A DNA stretch of 16,676 bases from JAMLIN01 sp964476625 (GTDB lineage: Bacteria; Pseudomonadota; Gammaproteobacteria; Burkholderiales; Burkholderiaceae_E). This document shows, piece by piece, positions 1-7,745 of the stretch. Below the pieces are notes generated by a model. The model was not told the origin of the DNA. It did no database searches and was given only the letters and a program-made list of their open reading frames with translations. How positions within the stretch are numbered: the first letter of the stretch is position 1; every line of letters starts with the position of its first letter. The translations under genes were made by a program, and so were the position numbers. The stretch is from contig CAYZBJ010000087.1 in NCBI GenBank assembly GCA_964476625.1, positions 1-16,676 of the forward strand, read 5' to 3'.

Positions 1-338
1 CCGAGGACCATAGCCTGGCGCAACGGCTCGCCCGCGATGGCATCGAGCCCTCGGTCCCGGTCAAGGGCAATCCGGCCGCCGATCGCCTGATCCACTCGCT
101 GGGCGCCCGCGAGCGGCCCGACGCGGACGTCGGCGGCATCGCCGATCCCCGGGCTGGCGACAGCTTCCTGATCTGCTCTGACGGCCTCTGGCGCCATGTG
201 GACGGAGCGGAGATCGCCACGATCATCGCCGACGAGCCGGTGCGCGATGCAGCCGAAACCCTGGTCGGCCTCGCCCGGGAAAGGGCCCGCGGCAAGGGCG
301 ACAACTGCTCGCTGGTCCTGGTCCGGCTCGAAGGCTGA
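1..338 (+). CDS. PP2C-family serine/threonine protein phosphatase, C-terminal part (5' end off window)
   Basis: The reading frame that starts at position 3 is open from the window edge to TGA at 336-338 and gives about 111 residues. It shows PP2C hallmarks in order: a DHS motif (residues 2-4 of the visible part), a beta-strand block DSFLICSDGLW containing the conserved SDG, and a C-terminal GDNCS in which the Asp of GDN is a metal ligand in the family. PP2C enzymes are Mn/Mg-dependent phosphatases that remove phosphate from Ser/Thr residues of proteins. The spacing fits the last 110 residues of a typical bacterial domain of about 250 residues (Stp/PppA/PrpC type). The partner kinase, if any, lies outside the window, so the target is unknown. 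The gene is convergent with the lipoprotein gene at 384-806, with 45 nt between the stop codons. The N-terminal half cannot be seen. Confidence 0.9.
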   Translation, partial: EDHSLAQRLARDGIEPSVPVKGNPAADRLIHSLGARERPDADVGGIADPRAGDSFLICSDGLWRHVDGAEIATIIADEPVRDAAETLVGLARERARGKGDNCSLVLVRLEG

Positions 339-383
339 AGCCGCCCGGGCCCGCGGAAGGGCCACAGACGCCCGTGCGGCGCC

Positions 384-806
384 TCAAGGCTTGCCGGCCG
401 GCTCGAGGATTCCGCGCACCGCCGCCGACTCGCGGTCGGCGGCGCCCTCGCCCCGACCGCCGGCCTCCTGCGCATTGCGGTCGATGGCGGCATGCTCGCG
501 CAGGGCGCGCCGCGCCTGCAGCGCGACCCGATCGAGCTCGGTCTCGACCACCCGGCGCTCGGCGTGCACCCGACTTTCGCAATCGCTCGCGAGAAAGCGC
601 CCATGGCAGCGCGCCATGGCGGCCGACCAGCGAGCCTGCCATTGCGTCCGCCGCTGGCCGACCAGCTCGAGGGTTTCACGGGCCTGTGCTTCGGTGTAAG
701 CCCGGCCCTGCGGGTGACCCGGCAACAGGATCGCGGGGTCGGGGGTACTCGCGCAGCCAGCGAGCAGCACCACCGCCGCCAGCGCGTACAGGCGATCGTG
801 GATCAA
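384..806 (-). CDS. Small putative outer-membrane lipoprotein of unknown function
   Basis: A 140-residue protein with a short signal peptide: a positively charged start, a hydrophobic stretch at about residues 7-16 and a lipobox LAGC with the lipidated Cys at residue 18. Ala follows the Cys, so the outer membrane is the expected destination under the +2 rule. The mature part is Arg/Glu-rich and looks helical. It has a close Cys pair (CHGRFLASDC, about residues 67-76) that could form a disulfide. The start is TTG (804-806): a GAGGA ribosome site lies 7 nt upstream, no in-frame ATG or GTG precedes it, and a later start would lose the signal peptide. It lies 27 nt downstream of zapE on the same strand and is probably co-transcribed. 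I do not recognise the family. Overlapping plus-strand frames lack such signals. The gene is likely real, but its function is unknown. Confidence 0.65.
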   Translation of the reverse strand: MIHDRLYALAAVVLLAGCASTPDPAILLPGHPQGRAYTEAQARETLELVGQRRTQWQARWSAAMARCHGRFLASDCESRVHAERRVVETELDRVALQARRALREHAAIDRNAQEAGGRGEGAADRESAAVRGILEPAGKP

Positions 807-833
807 GAATTCATCCTCGTCGGCCCGGGCCGT

Positions 834-1931
834 TCAGGTCAGTGATTCGACGACCTGCCGTCTCGGCAGGTCGAGGTATTCCGCCGTCTGCATCTCGGCG
901 AGCCGGGAGACCGTCCGGAAGAACTCGCCCGCCATCGGCCCGGCGGTGTACAGGCCTTGCGGCTCGCATTCGGCCGACAGCAACAGCTTGACCCGCTGAT
1001 CATAGAACACGTCGACCAGCCAGACGAAGCGGCGCGCCTCCGAGGCCATGGCCGGGCTCATCCGGGGTACGTCGGAGACGATCACCGCATGGAAGGAGCG
1101 GGCGAGCTCGAGGTAGTCGAGCTGTGAACGCGGCCCGCCGCAGAGGGTCTGGAAATCGAACCAGCACACCCCGTCGGCGCGCCGCAACGCCCGCAACTCG
1201 CGCCCTTCGATCCGCAGCACCGGATCCTCGTCGGCGGTCGCCGCAAGGCGCTCGAAGGCATCGGTGAGCTCGGCATCGGCGGCGGGCCCGGCGGGCACGA
1301 GGTAGGTCCGCACCTGGGCGAGGGTCTGGCGCCGATAGTCGATGCCGGCGTCGACGTCGAGCACGTCGAGCCGCGCCTCCAGCAGCGCGATCGCGGGCAG
1401 GATCCGGTCGCGGTGCAGGCCGTCGGGATAGAGGCCCTGCGGGGCGTAGTTCGACGTCATCACGAAGGTCACGCCATGGGCGAACAGGCCGCGCAGCAAG
1501 CGCTCGAGGATCATCGCATCGGCGATGTCGGAAACATGGAACTCGTCGAAGCAGATCAGCCGGAAGCGGCGGGCGATGCGCCGGGCCACTTCGTCGAGCG
1601 GGTCCTGGCGGCCCTTCAGGACTTCGAGCTCGCGATGGACCCCGCGCATGAACTCGTGGAAATGCAGGCGAGTCTTGCGAACGATGGGCACCGTCTCGAA
1701 GAAGCAGTCCATCAGGAAGCTCTTGCCTCGTCCGACGCCGCCGTGCATCCAGACCCCGCGCGGCACGTCCGGGCGCGCGATCATCCGGCGCAGGCGGCCA
1801 CGGCGCCGCGTCCGGAACTCGACGAGCTCTTCGTACATCTGCTGCAGCCTGGCGATCGCGGCGAGCTGCGCGGGATCGGCCACATAACCCCTCGCCGCGA
1901 GGACGCTCTCGTACTTCTGCTGGACGTTCAT
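834..1931 (-). CDS. zapE: ZapE/AFG1-type P-loop ATPase (cell-division-associated)
   Basis: A protein of 365 residues, the usual length for bacterial AFG1-like ATPases. The Walker A motif is GGVGRGKS at residues 64-71, the Walker B motif LICFDE at 125-130 is followed by FHVSDIADAM, and a sensor-like TSNYAPQGLY lies at 159-168. These are diagnostic of the ZapE/Lace1/AFG1 family, whose E. coli member associates with the Z-ring and whose mitochondrial relatives act in protein quality control. The protein is cytoplasmic and probably membrane-peripheral. The start is ATG at 1929-1931; the N-terminus MNVQQKYE... is typical. The gene follows lpd after 79 nt on the same strand, a linkage common in betaproteobacteria. 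The lipoprotein gene follows it after 27 nt. The family call is secure. A role in division here is inferred from homologues. Confidence 0.93.
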   Translation of the reverse strand: MNVQQKYESVLAARGYVADPAQLAAIARLQQMYEELVEFRTRRRGRLRRMIARPDVPRGVWMHGGVGRGKSFLMDCFFETVPIVRKTRLHFHEFMRGVHRELEVLKGRQDPLDEVARRIARRFRLICFDEFHVSDIADAMILERLLRGLFAHGVTFVMTSNYAPQGLYPDGLHRDRILPAIALLEARLDVLDVDAGIDYRRQTLAQVRTYLVPAGPAADAELTDAFERLAATADEDPVLRIEGRELRALRRADGVCWFDFQTLCGGPRSQLDYLELARSFHAVIVSDVPRMSPAMASEARRFVWLVDVFYDQRVKLLLSAECEPQGLYTAGPMAGEFFRTVSRLAEMQTAEYLDLPRRQVVESLT

Positions 1932-1964
1932 GTCGGGATACCGGGATCCTGGCCGCGCGAGCAG

Positions 1965-1993
1965 CGCTGCCGAAGCGAACCGCCCCGGCAGCG
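1965..1993 (-). terminator. Hairpin between lpd and zapE, possible weak terminator or attenuator
   Basis: Perfect 8-bp arms CGCTGCCG (1965-1972) and CGGCAGCG (1986-1993) are separated by a 13-nt loop, placed 17 nt after the lpd stop codon. No T-tract follows on the minus strand, so an efficient intrinsic terminator is doubtful. It may only reduce readthrough into zapE or stabilise the 3' end of the odh message. Confidence 0.3.
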
Positions 1994-2010
1994 TGAATCC
2001 CCTGCCTGCC

Positions 2011-3441
2011 TCACATGTTGAGGGCGCGCTTGTCGCTGGCGAGCGCCGCCTCGCGGACCACCTCGGACATCGAGGGGTGCGGATGGCAGACCCGGCCGAT
2101 GTCCTCGGCCGACGCCTTGAACTCCATCGCCACCGCCGCCTCCGCGATGAGATCGCTCGCGTTGTGGGCGATGATGTGCACCCCGAGGATCTCGTCGGTC
2201 TTCGCGTCGGCGATCAGCTTGACGAAGCCCTCGGGATGACCCATGCCGAGCGCCCTCCCGTTGGCCGCGAACGGGAACTGGCCGGCATGGTAGTCGCGGC
2301 CCTCGGCCTTGAGCTGCTGCTCGGTCTTGCCGACCCAGGCGATCTCGGGCGAGGTGTAGATGACCCAGGGGATGGTGTTGTAGTCGATGTGCGGCGCCTG
2401 GCCGGCGATCAGCTCGGCGACCATCACGCCCTCGTCCTCGCCCTTGTGGGCGAGCATCGGGCCGCGCACCACGTCGCCGATCGCGTAGAGACCGGGCACG
2501 CTGGTGCGGCAATGGTCGTCGACCGGCACGAAGCCGCGCTCGTCGACCTGGAGCCCCACCGCCTCGAGGCCGAGGCCGTCGGTGTTGGGCACCCGCCCGA
2601 CCGAGATGACCAGGCGGTCGACCTCGAGCGATTTGGCCTCGCCCTTGGCATCGGTGTACTCGATCGAGACGCCCTTGCGTGATTTCGTGACTTCGCCGAT
2701 CGAGACGCCCAGCTGGATGTCCAGCCCCTGCTTCGTGAAGCTGCGCGCCGCTTCCTTGGCAACCGCGTCGTCGCAGGCGGCCAGGAATGCCGGCATGGCT
2801 TCGAGGACGGTGACCTCGGAACCGAGCCGTCGCCAGACCGAACCCAGCTCGAGGCCGATCACGCCGGCGCCGATCACGCCGAGCCGCTTGGGCACGGCGG
2901 CCAGCGACAGCGCCCCGACGTTGTCGCAGATCGCGTCGTTGTCGACCTCGATCCCGGGCAACTGGCGCGGATTCGAACCAGTGGCGATGACCACGTTCTT
3001 CGCCTCGCTCACTTCGGGTTCGCCATCGCCGGCGACCTCGATGCGAAAGAATCCGTCGGCCGACGGCAGGAAGCGGCCGTGGCCCTTGAGCCAGGTGATC
3101 CGGTTCTTGCGAAACAGGAACTCGATTCCCTTGGTCATCTTGCCGACGATGCCGTCCTTGCGGGCCATCATCTTCGCGATGTCGACCTTGGCGCCCGACA
3201 CGCTGATGCCGTGCTCGCCCAGCTGGTGGCTGACCTTCTCGTACTCCTCGGAAGAGGCCAGCAGCGCCTTCGAGGGAATGCAGCCGACGTTCAGGCAGGT
3301 GCCGCCGAGCGCGCCTTCGCCGGCCGGGTTCTTCCAGCGCTCCACGCAGGCGACCTTGAAGCCGAGCTGCGCCGCGCGGATCGCGGAGATGTATCCGGCC
3401 GGACCGGAGCCGATGACGACGACGTCGAAACGTTCTGACAT
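2011..3441 (-). CDS. lpdA: Dihydrolipoyl dehydrogenase (E3) of the 2-oxoglutarate dehydrogenase complex
   Basis: A flavoprotein of 476 residues that reoxidises dihydrolipoamide on SucB and passes electrons through FAD to NAD+. The N-terminal FAD fold has GSGPAG at residues 11-16. The redox disulfide lies in GGTCLNVGCIPSK (Cys49 and Cys54). The NAD fold has GAGVIG at 191-196. A second FAD contact, GLYAIGDV, precedes the dimer domain, and the C-terminal active-site pair is His455–Glu460 in HPHPSMSE. There is no N-terminal lipoyl domain, unlike the pyruvate-dehydrogenase-linked E3 found in many betaproteobacteria, so this is the OGDH-dedicated copy. The ATG at 3439-3441 has a strong GGAGGA site that abuts the sucB stop 13 nt upstream, so translation is probably coupled. 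The gene is third in sucA–sucB–lpd. Confidence 0.97.
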   Translation of the reverse strand: MSERFDVVVIGSGPAGYISAIRAAQLGFKVACVERWKNPAGEGALGGTCLNVGCIPSKALLASSEEYEKVSHQLGEHGISVSGAKVDIAKMMARKDGIVGKMTKGIEFLFRKNRITWLKGHGRFLPSADGFFRIEVAGDGEPEVSEAKNVVIATGSNPRQLPGIEVDNDAICDNVGALSLAAVPKRLGVIGAGVIGLELGSVWRRLGSEVTVLEAMPAFLAACDDAVAKEAARSFTKQGLDIQLGVSIGEVTKSRKGVSIEYTDAKGEAKSLEVDRLVISVGRVPNTDGLGLEAVGLQVDERGFVPVDDHCRTSVPGLYAIGDVVRGPMLAHKGEDEGVMVAELIAGQAPHIDYNTIPWVIYTSPEIAWVGKTEQQLKAEGRDYHAGQFPFAANGRALGMGHPEGFVKLIADAKTDEILGVHIIAHNASDLIAEAAVAMEFKASAEDIGRVCHPHPSMSEVVREAALASDKRALNM

Positions 3442-3454
3442 GATTCCTTCCTCC

Positions 3455-4774
3455 TCACAGATCCAGCAGCAGGCGGGAGGGATCTTCCATCGCCTCCTTG
3501 ATCGCGACGAGGAACAGCACCGCTTCGCGGCCGTCGATGATCCGGTGGTCGTATGACAGGGCGAAATAGTTCATCGGCCGCACCACCACCTGGCCGTTCT
3601 CGACCACGGCCCGATCCTTGGTGGCATGGATGCCGAGGATCGCCGACTGCGGCGGGTTGATGATCGGGGTCGACAGCATCGACCCGAACACGCCTCCATT
3701 GCTGATCGAGAACGTGCCGCCGGTGAGTTCCTCGAGGCCGAGCTTGCCCTGCTGGGCGCGCTGGCCATAGTCGGCGATGGTCTTCTCGATCTGCGCGAAA
3801 GTCAGCTGGTCGGCATTGCGGATGACCGGCACCACCAGGCCGCGCGGCGAACCGACGGCCACGCCGATGTCGAAGAAGCCGTGGTAGACGATGTCGGTCC
3901 CGTCGATCGATGCGTTCACGACCGGGTATTTCTTCAGCGCATGCACGACCGCCTTGACGAAGAAGGACATGAAGCCCAACCGGGTGCCGTTGGCCTTCTC
4001 GAACTGCTCCTGGTACTTCTTGCGCAGCGCCATCACGGGCGCCATGTTGACCTCGTTGAAGGTGGTCAGGATCGCGTTGGTCGCCTGCGACTGCAGCAGT
4101 CGTTCGGCCACCCGCTGGCGCAGCCGCGACATCGGCACCCGTTGCTCGGGGCGTCCTTCGAGGACCTTGGCCAGGTCGATCGGCGCGCGTACCTGCGGCA
4201 GGCTCGGCGTCGCCGGCGCACCCGCCGGAGCCGGCGATGCCGCCGGCGCGGGCGCCGGGCTCGGCGCGGGACGCTCCAGGGCGCCGAGCACGTCGCCCTT
4301 GGTGATCCGGCCGTCCTTGCCGGTCCCCACGACATCGCCCGAACCGAGATTGTTCTCGGCCATCAGCTTGGCGGCCGAGGGCATCGCGATTTCCTTGCCG
4401 GGCCTCGAGGCCGGGGCCGGCGCCGACTGCGAACCGGGCGCCTGCTGCGCCGGGGCCGCAGCCGCAGCCGCCGCGGCGGGGGCCAGGGTCGCCGCGGCAG
4501 CGGGCGCCTGGGGAGCCGCCGCTCCCGCCTTGCCTTCGGTATCGATGATCGCGATCACCTGGTCCGAGACGACGGTCGCACCGTCGCCGGCGCGGATCTC
4601 GGTGATCACCCCGGAATCCGGGGCCGGCAGCTCGAGGACCACCTTGTCGGTTTCGATGTCGATGAGGTTCTCGTCCCGACCGACTGCCTCTCCCGCCTGC
4701 TTGTGCCATTGCAGCAGGGTCGCCTCGGCGACCGACTCCGACAGTTGCGGGACCTTGACTTCTACCAGGGCCAT
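3455..4774 (-). CDS. sucB: Dihydrolipoamide succinyltransferase (E2) of 2-oxoglutarate dehydrogenase
   Basis: A protein of 439 residues that carries the succinyl group from SucA to CoA and forms the core of the OGDH complex. Domain order: one lipoyl domain (residues 2-78, with the lipoylated Lys44 in ETDKV), an Ala/Pro-rich flexible linker (about 83-125), the E3/E1-binding domain (131-166, PSAAKLMAENN...GRITKGD), a second Ala/Pro linker (168-195), and the catalytic domain (about 210-439) with His410 and Asp414 in the HRIIDG signature. Substrate type follows from the neighbours and from the catalytic-domain sequence (e.g. FNEVNMAPV, SYDHRIIDGREAV), which is succinyl- rather than acetyl-transferase-like. 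It lies 91 nt after sucA and 13 nt before lpd. Both linkers are of normal type and length for the family. Confidence 0.97.
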   Translation of the reverse strand: MALVEVKVPQLSESVAEATLLQWHKQAGEAVGRDENLIDIETDKVVLELPAPDSGVITEIRAGDGATVVSDQVIAIIDTEGKAGAAAPQAPAAAATLAPAAAAAAAAPAQQAPGSQSAPAPASRPGKEIAMPSAAKLMAENNLGSGDVVGTGKDGRITKGDVLGALERPAPSPAPAPAASPAPAGAPATPSLPQVRAPIDLAKVLEGRPEQRVPMSRLRQRVAERLLQSQATNAILTTFNEVNMAPVMALRKKYQEQFEKANGTRLGFMSFFVKAVVHALKKYPVVNASIDGTDIVYHGFFDIGVAVGSPRGLVVPVIRNADQLTFAQIEKTIADYGQRAQQGKLGLEELTGGTFSISNGGVFGSMLSTPIINPPQSAILGIHATKDRAVVENGQVVVRPMNYFALSYDHRIIDGREAVLFLVAIKEAMEDPSRLLLDL

Positions 4775-4865
4775 TTTGTGACGTACTCCGAAATTCGGTG
4801 GATTCTTGCGCCGGGCGCCGCGTTCACGATCGGCGGCAGCCCGGTCCGGTTCGATGGGCGGTGGG

Positions 4866-7745
4866 TCAGCTCGACGACTTCTTCGCGCGCGACTTGCCTT
4901 CGCCGAAGGCCGTCGCGATCAGCTCTTTCTGCTGGGCGAAATGCTTGTCGAAGTACCCGACCGCGGGCGACGCTGACGCGGGACGGCCGGCATAGCCGAG
5001 CTTCTGGCCCGCGCCCAGGGCTTCGCTGATGTGGTGCTGGACGTTGAACCAGTAGCCCTGGTTCTGTGGCTCGTCCTGGCACCAGACCACCTGCGTCGCG
5101 CCGGGGAAGCGCTTGAGCTCGGTCTCGAACGCCTTGTGCGGGAACGGATAGAGCTGCTCGACCCGGACGATCGCGACGTCATTCGCGTTGCGCTCGCGCC
5201 GGGCTGCCACCAGGTCGTAGTAGACCCGGCCGGAGCAGAGGATCAGGCGCCTGACCGCGGTCGGCTCGATCGCCGGATCGGCCTCGCCGATCACCGTCTC
5301 GAACCCGCCCTTCGAGAATGCCGCCAGCGGCGAAGTGGCTTCCTTGTGCCGCAGCAGCGACTTGGGCGTGAGGATGACCAGCGGCTTGCGAAACAGCCGG
5401 ATCATCTGCCGACGCAGCAGGTGGAAGATCTGCGCCGGCGTGGTCGGCTGGCAGATCTGCATGTTGTTCTCGGCGCACAGCTGCAGGAAGCGCTCCGGCC
5501 GGGCCGACGAATGCTCCGGCCCCTGCCCTTCGTAGCCATGCGGCAGCATCAGGGTGAGGCCCGACACCCGCCCCCATTTCGTCATCGACCAGTTCATTTC
5601 CTCGGGCGAGACGAAATGGNNNNNNNNNNCCTGGGCGCCGTTGACGAAATCGCCGAACTGCGCCTCCCAGACCACCAGGGTATTGGGCTCCGCGGTCGAA
5701 TAGCCGTACTCGAAGCCGAGTACCGCCTCCTCCGACAGCACCGAGTCGATGACGGTGAACTGGCCCTGGTTGGGCGCGACGTTCTGCAGCGGGATGTACT
5801 TGCCCACGCCCCATTGCTCGCGCTTCTGGTCGTGGAGCACCGCATGCCGGTGGGTGAAGGTGCCGCGACCGCTGTCCTGCCCCGAGAGGCGCACGCCATA
5901 GCCGCTCGCGACCAGGGTCGCGAAGGCCAGGTGCTCTCCCATGCCCCAGTCGAGCGGGACCTCGCCGCGCCCCATTTTCGCGCGCTCGGCGATGACCCGC
6001 TGCACGAGCGGATGGATTGCGACCGTATCCGGCACCCGGGTGATGAGGTCGGCGACCCGCTGCAGTTCCGGCAGCGGCACCGCGGTGTCGGCGCTGTCGG
6101 TCCATTTGCGGTTCAGGTACGGCATCCAGTCGACCGCGTACTTGCTCTTGAAGTTCGAGATCACCGGATCGTCGGTATGCCGGCCGGCATCCATCGCATC
6201 GCGGAACTCGGTCGCCGCCGCGGCCGCATCGTCGTCGGTGATCACGCCCTGTGTGACCAGCTTGTCGGCGTAGATGCTCCGGGTCGACGGCAGGGCGGCG
6301 ATCTTGCGGTACATCAGCGGCTGGGTCAGCGAAGGCGTGTCCTGCTCGTTGTGGCCGAGCTTGCGGTAGCAGACGATGTCGATGACGATGTCCTTGCGGA
6401 ACGCCATCCGGTAGTCGACCGCCATCTGCATCGCCAGCACCACCGCCTCGGGGTCATTGCCGTTGACGTGCAGCACCGGCGCCTCGATGCTCTTGACCAC
6501 GTCGGTGCAGTAGAGCGTCGAGCGCGCATCGCGGGGGTCGGAGGTGGTGAAGCCGATCTGGTTGTTGATGACGATGTGCACCGTCCCGCCGGTCCCGTAG
6601 CCGCGGGTGAGCGCCATGTTCAGGCACTCCATCACGACCCCTTGCCCCGCGAAGGCGGCGTCGCCATGCACCAGCACCGCCAGGACTTCGTCGCCCGCGG
6701 CATCGTTGCGGCGGTCCATGCGCGCCCGCGCCGAGCCGGCCACGACGGCGTTGACGATCTCCAGGTGCGAGGGGTTGAACGCGAGCGAGAGGTGGACCGG
6801 TCCGCCCTCGGTGGAAACGTCGCTCGAGAAGCCCTTGTGGTACTTGACGTCGCCGCTCGGCAGGTCGTCGGCGTGCTGGCCCTCGAACTCGGCGAACAGC
6901 TCCGTCGGCATCTTGCCGAGGATGTTCACCAGGACGTTCAGGCGGCCGCGGTGGGCCATCCCGATGACGATCTCCTGGATGCCGAGCTTGCCCGAATGCT
7001 GGATGACCTCGTCGAGGCCGGCGATGAAGCTCTCGCCGCCCTCGAGCGAAAAGCGCTTCTGGCCGACGTACTTGGTGTGCAGGTATTTCTCGAGCCCTTC
7101 AGCGGCGGTCAGCTGCTCGAAGATGTGGAGCTTCTTCTCGCGCGGAAACTTGGGCGTCGCGCGGGTGGACTCCATGCGCTCCTGGAGCCAGCGCTTCTGG
7201 GCCGGATCGGTGATGTGCATGAACTCGGCGCCGATCGTGCCGCAATACGTGTCGCGCAGCGCATGCAGCAGGTCGCGCAGGGTCGCGCTTTCGAAGCCGA
7301 AGAAGGTGTTGGCGACCGAGTAGATATTGGCGTGGTCACCTTCGGTGAAATCGTAGAACGCCGGTTCCAGTTCGGGGATCGTCGGGCGCTCGTGGCGCTT
7401 GAGCGGATCGAGGTCGGCCCAGCGATTGCCGAGCGAGCGATAGGCCGCGATCAGCGACTGGACGAATACCTGCTTGCGGGCCGTGCCGGCATCCCCCCCC
7501 ATGACCCGGGGCACGAGGGTCCCCTCGCGGGCACGCTCGGCAAAGGACTGGACGATCGGGGCATGGGCGATGTCGCGTGACTGGACGTTGCCGTCCGCGG
7601 CGGGCACCACCTGCATATTGTCGAAATAGGCCCGCCATTCATCCGAAACGGAACTCGGATTATCGAGGTAACTCTCGTAGAGCTCTTCGATATATGGGGC
7701 ATTACCGCCGAACAGATAGGAGTTCGACTGGAAAGACTTCATCAT
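4866..7745 (-). CDS. sucA: 2-oxoglutarate dehydrogenase E1 component (interrupted in this assembly by an N gap and an inverted segment)
   Basis: Thiamine-diphosphate-dependent decarboxylase converting 2-oxoglutarate to succinyl-dihydrolipoyl-SucB. The start is taken at the ATGATG at 7740-7745 because the N-terminus MMKSFQSNSYLFGGNAPYIE matches the family and an AAAGGTG ribosome site lies 8 nt upstream. An in-frame start further up at 7805 would add 20 atypical residues. Motifs: GMAHRGRLN (262-270), GDAAFAGQG (361-369, diphosphate/Mg region), NNQIGF (394-399), and later EAQFGDFVNGAQ, LPHGYEGQGPEHSSAR and PTTPAQIFHLLRRQ. The read-out is 959 codons. Residues 706-722 are wrong: four undefined residues, then HFVSPEEMNWSMT where the family has a VVIDQFISSGE-like segment. 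The missing piece is encoded on the opposite strand (see 5574-5619). With that repaired the protein would be about 954 residues, normal for the family. First gene of sucA–sucB–lpd. Confidence 0.95.
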   Translation of the reverse strand: MMKSFQSNSYLFGGNAPYIEELYESYLDNPSSVSDEWRAYFDNMQVVPAADGNVQSRDIAHAPIVQSFAERAREGTLVPRVMGGDAGTARKQVFVQSLIAAYRSLGNRWADLDPLKRHERPTIPELEPAFYDFTEGDHANIYSVANTFFGFESATLRDLLHALRDTYCGTIGAEFMHITDPAQKRWLQERMESTRATPKFPREKKLHIFEQLTAAEGLEKYLHTKYVGQKRFSLEGGESFIAGLDEVIQHSGKLGIQEIVIGMAHRGRLNVLVNILGKMPTELFAEFEGQHADDLPSGDVKYHKGFSSDVSTEGGPVHLSLAFNPSHLEIVNAVVAGSARARMDRRNDAAGDEVLAVLVHGDAAFAGQGVVMECLNMALTRGYGTGGTVHIVINNQIGFTTSDPRDARSTLYCTDVVKSIEAPVLHVNGNDPEAVVLAMQMAVDYRMAFRKDIVIDIVCYRKLGHNEQDTPSLTQPLMYRKIAALPSTRSIYADKLVTQGVITDDDAAAAATEFRDAMDAGRHTDDPVISNFKSKYAVDWMPYLNRKWTDSADTAVPLPELQRVADLITRVPDTVAIHPLVQRVIAERAKMGRGEVPLDWGMGEHLAFATLVASGYGVRLSGQDSGRGTFTHRHAVLHDQKREQWGVGKYIPLQNVAPNQGQFTVIDSVLSEEAVLGFEYGYSTAEPNTLVVWEAQFGDFVNGAQXXXXHFVSPEEMNWSMTKWGRVSGLTLMLPHGYEGQGPEHSSARPERFLQLCAENNMQICQPTTPAQIFHLLRRQMIRLFRKPLVILTPKSLLRHKEATSPLAAFSKGGFETVIGEADPAIEPTAVRRLILCSGRVYYDLVAARRERNANDVAIVRVEQLYPFPHKAFETELKRFPGATQVVWCQDEPQNQGYWFNVQHHISEALGAGQKLGYAGRPASASPAVGYFDKHFAQQKELIATAFGEGKSRAKKSSS
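5574..5619. other. Inverted segment of sucA at a contig edge (probable assembly artefact)
   Basis: The arms CCATTTCGTC (5574-5583) and GACGAAATGG (5610-5619) form a perfect 10-bp inverted repeat. Positions 5581-5619 read on the plus strand give VIDQFISSGETKW, which is the segment SucA should have between GAQ and GRVSG on the minus strand. TKW is therefore encoded twice, once on each strand. The block directly abuts the run of Ns. The simplest reading is a fold-back or inverted contig end joined by scaffolding. A true 39-bp inversion in an essential gene is unlikely. Confidence 0.9.
5620..5629. other. Assembly gap (10 undetermined bases) inside sucA
   Basis: Ten consecutive N characters. The reading frame on both sides of the gap stays in register for sucA by chance or by padding. 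If the neighbouring segment is turned round, only about 2 bases (completing a Val codon after GAQ) would need to be supplied, so the N count is a placeholder and not a measured length. Confidence 0.99.

Noticed and set aside
374..991. Plus-strand frames overlapping the lipoprotein gene and the zapE end
   Set aside because: Arg/Pro-rich translations without motifs; the minus-strand frame has a signal peptide, lipobox and ribosome site.
4434..4520. Ala-rich GC repeats in sucB as a possible repeat element
   Set aside because: This encodes the normal flexible Ala/Pro linker after the lipoyl domain; not a mobile or regulatory repeat.
3291..4709. Gly/Arg-rich minus-strand frame overlapping sucB and lpd
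   Set aside because: Out-of-frame reading of the Ala/Pro linkers and neighbouring codons; sucB in the correct frame has lipoyl, binding and catalytic domains.
5574..5619. Real biological inversion or a recombinase-driven switch inside sucA
   Set aside because: Considered because of the 10-bp inverted repeats, but the block abuts the Ns, one orientation restores a conserved catalytic segment, and no invertase gene is in the window. An assembly fold-back explains it better.
5031..7580. Very long open frame (849 codons) on the plus strand opposite sucA
   Set aside because: Codon-structure shadow of a GC-rich gene: it is His/Arg/Asp/Leu-rich low-complexity translation with no recognisable domain, no ribosome site and full overlap with a conserved enzyme.
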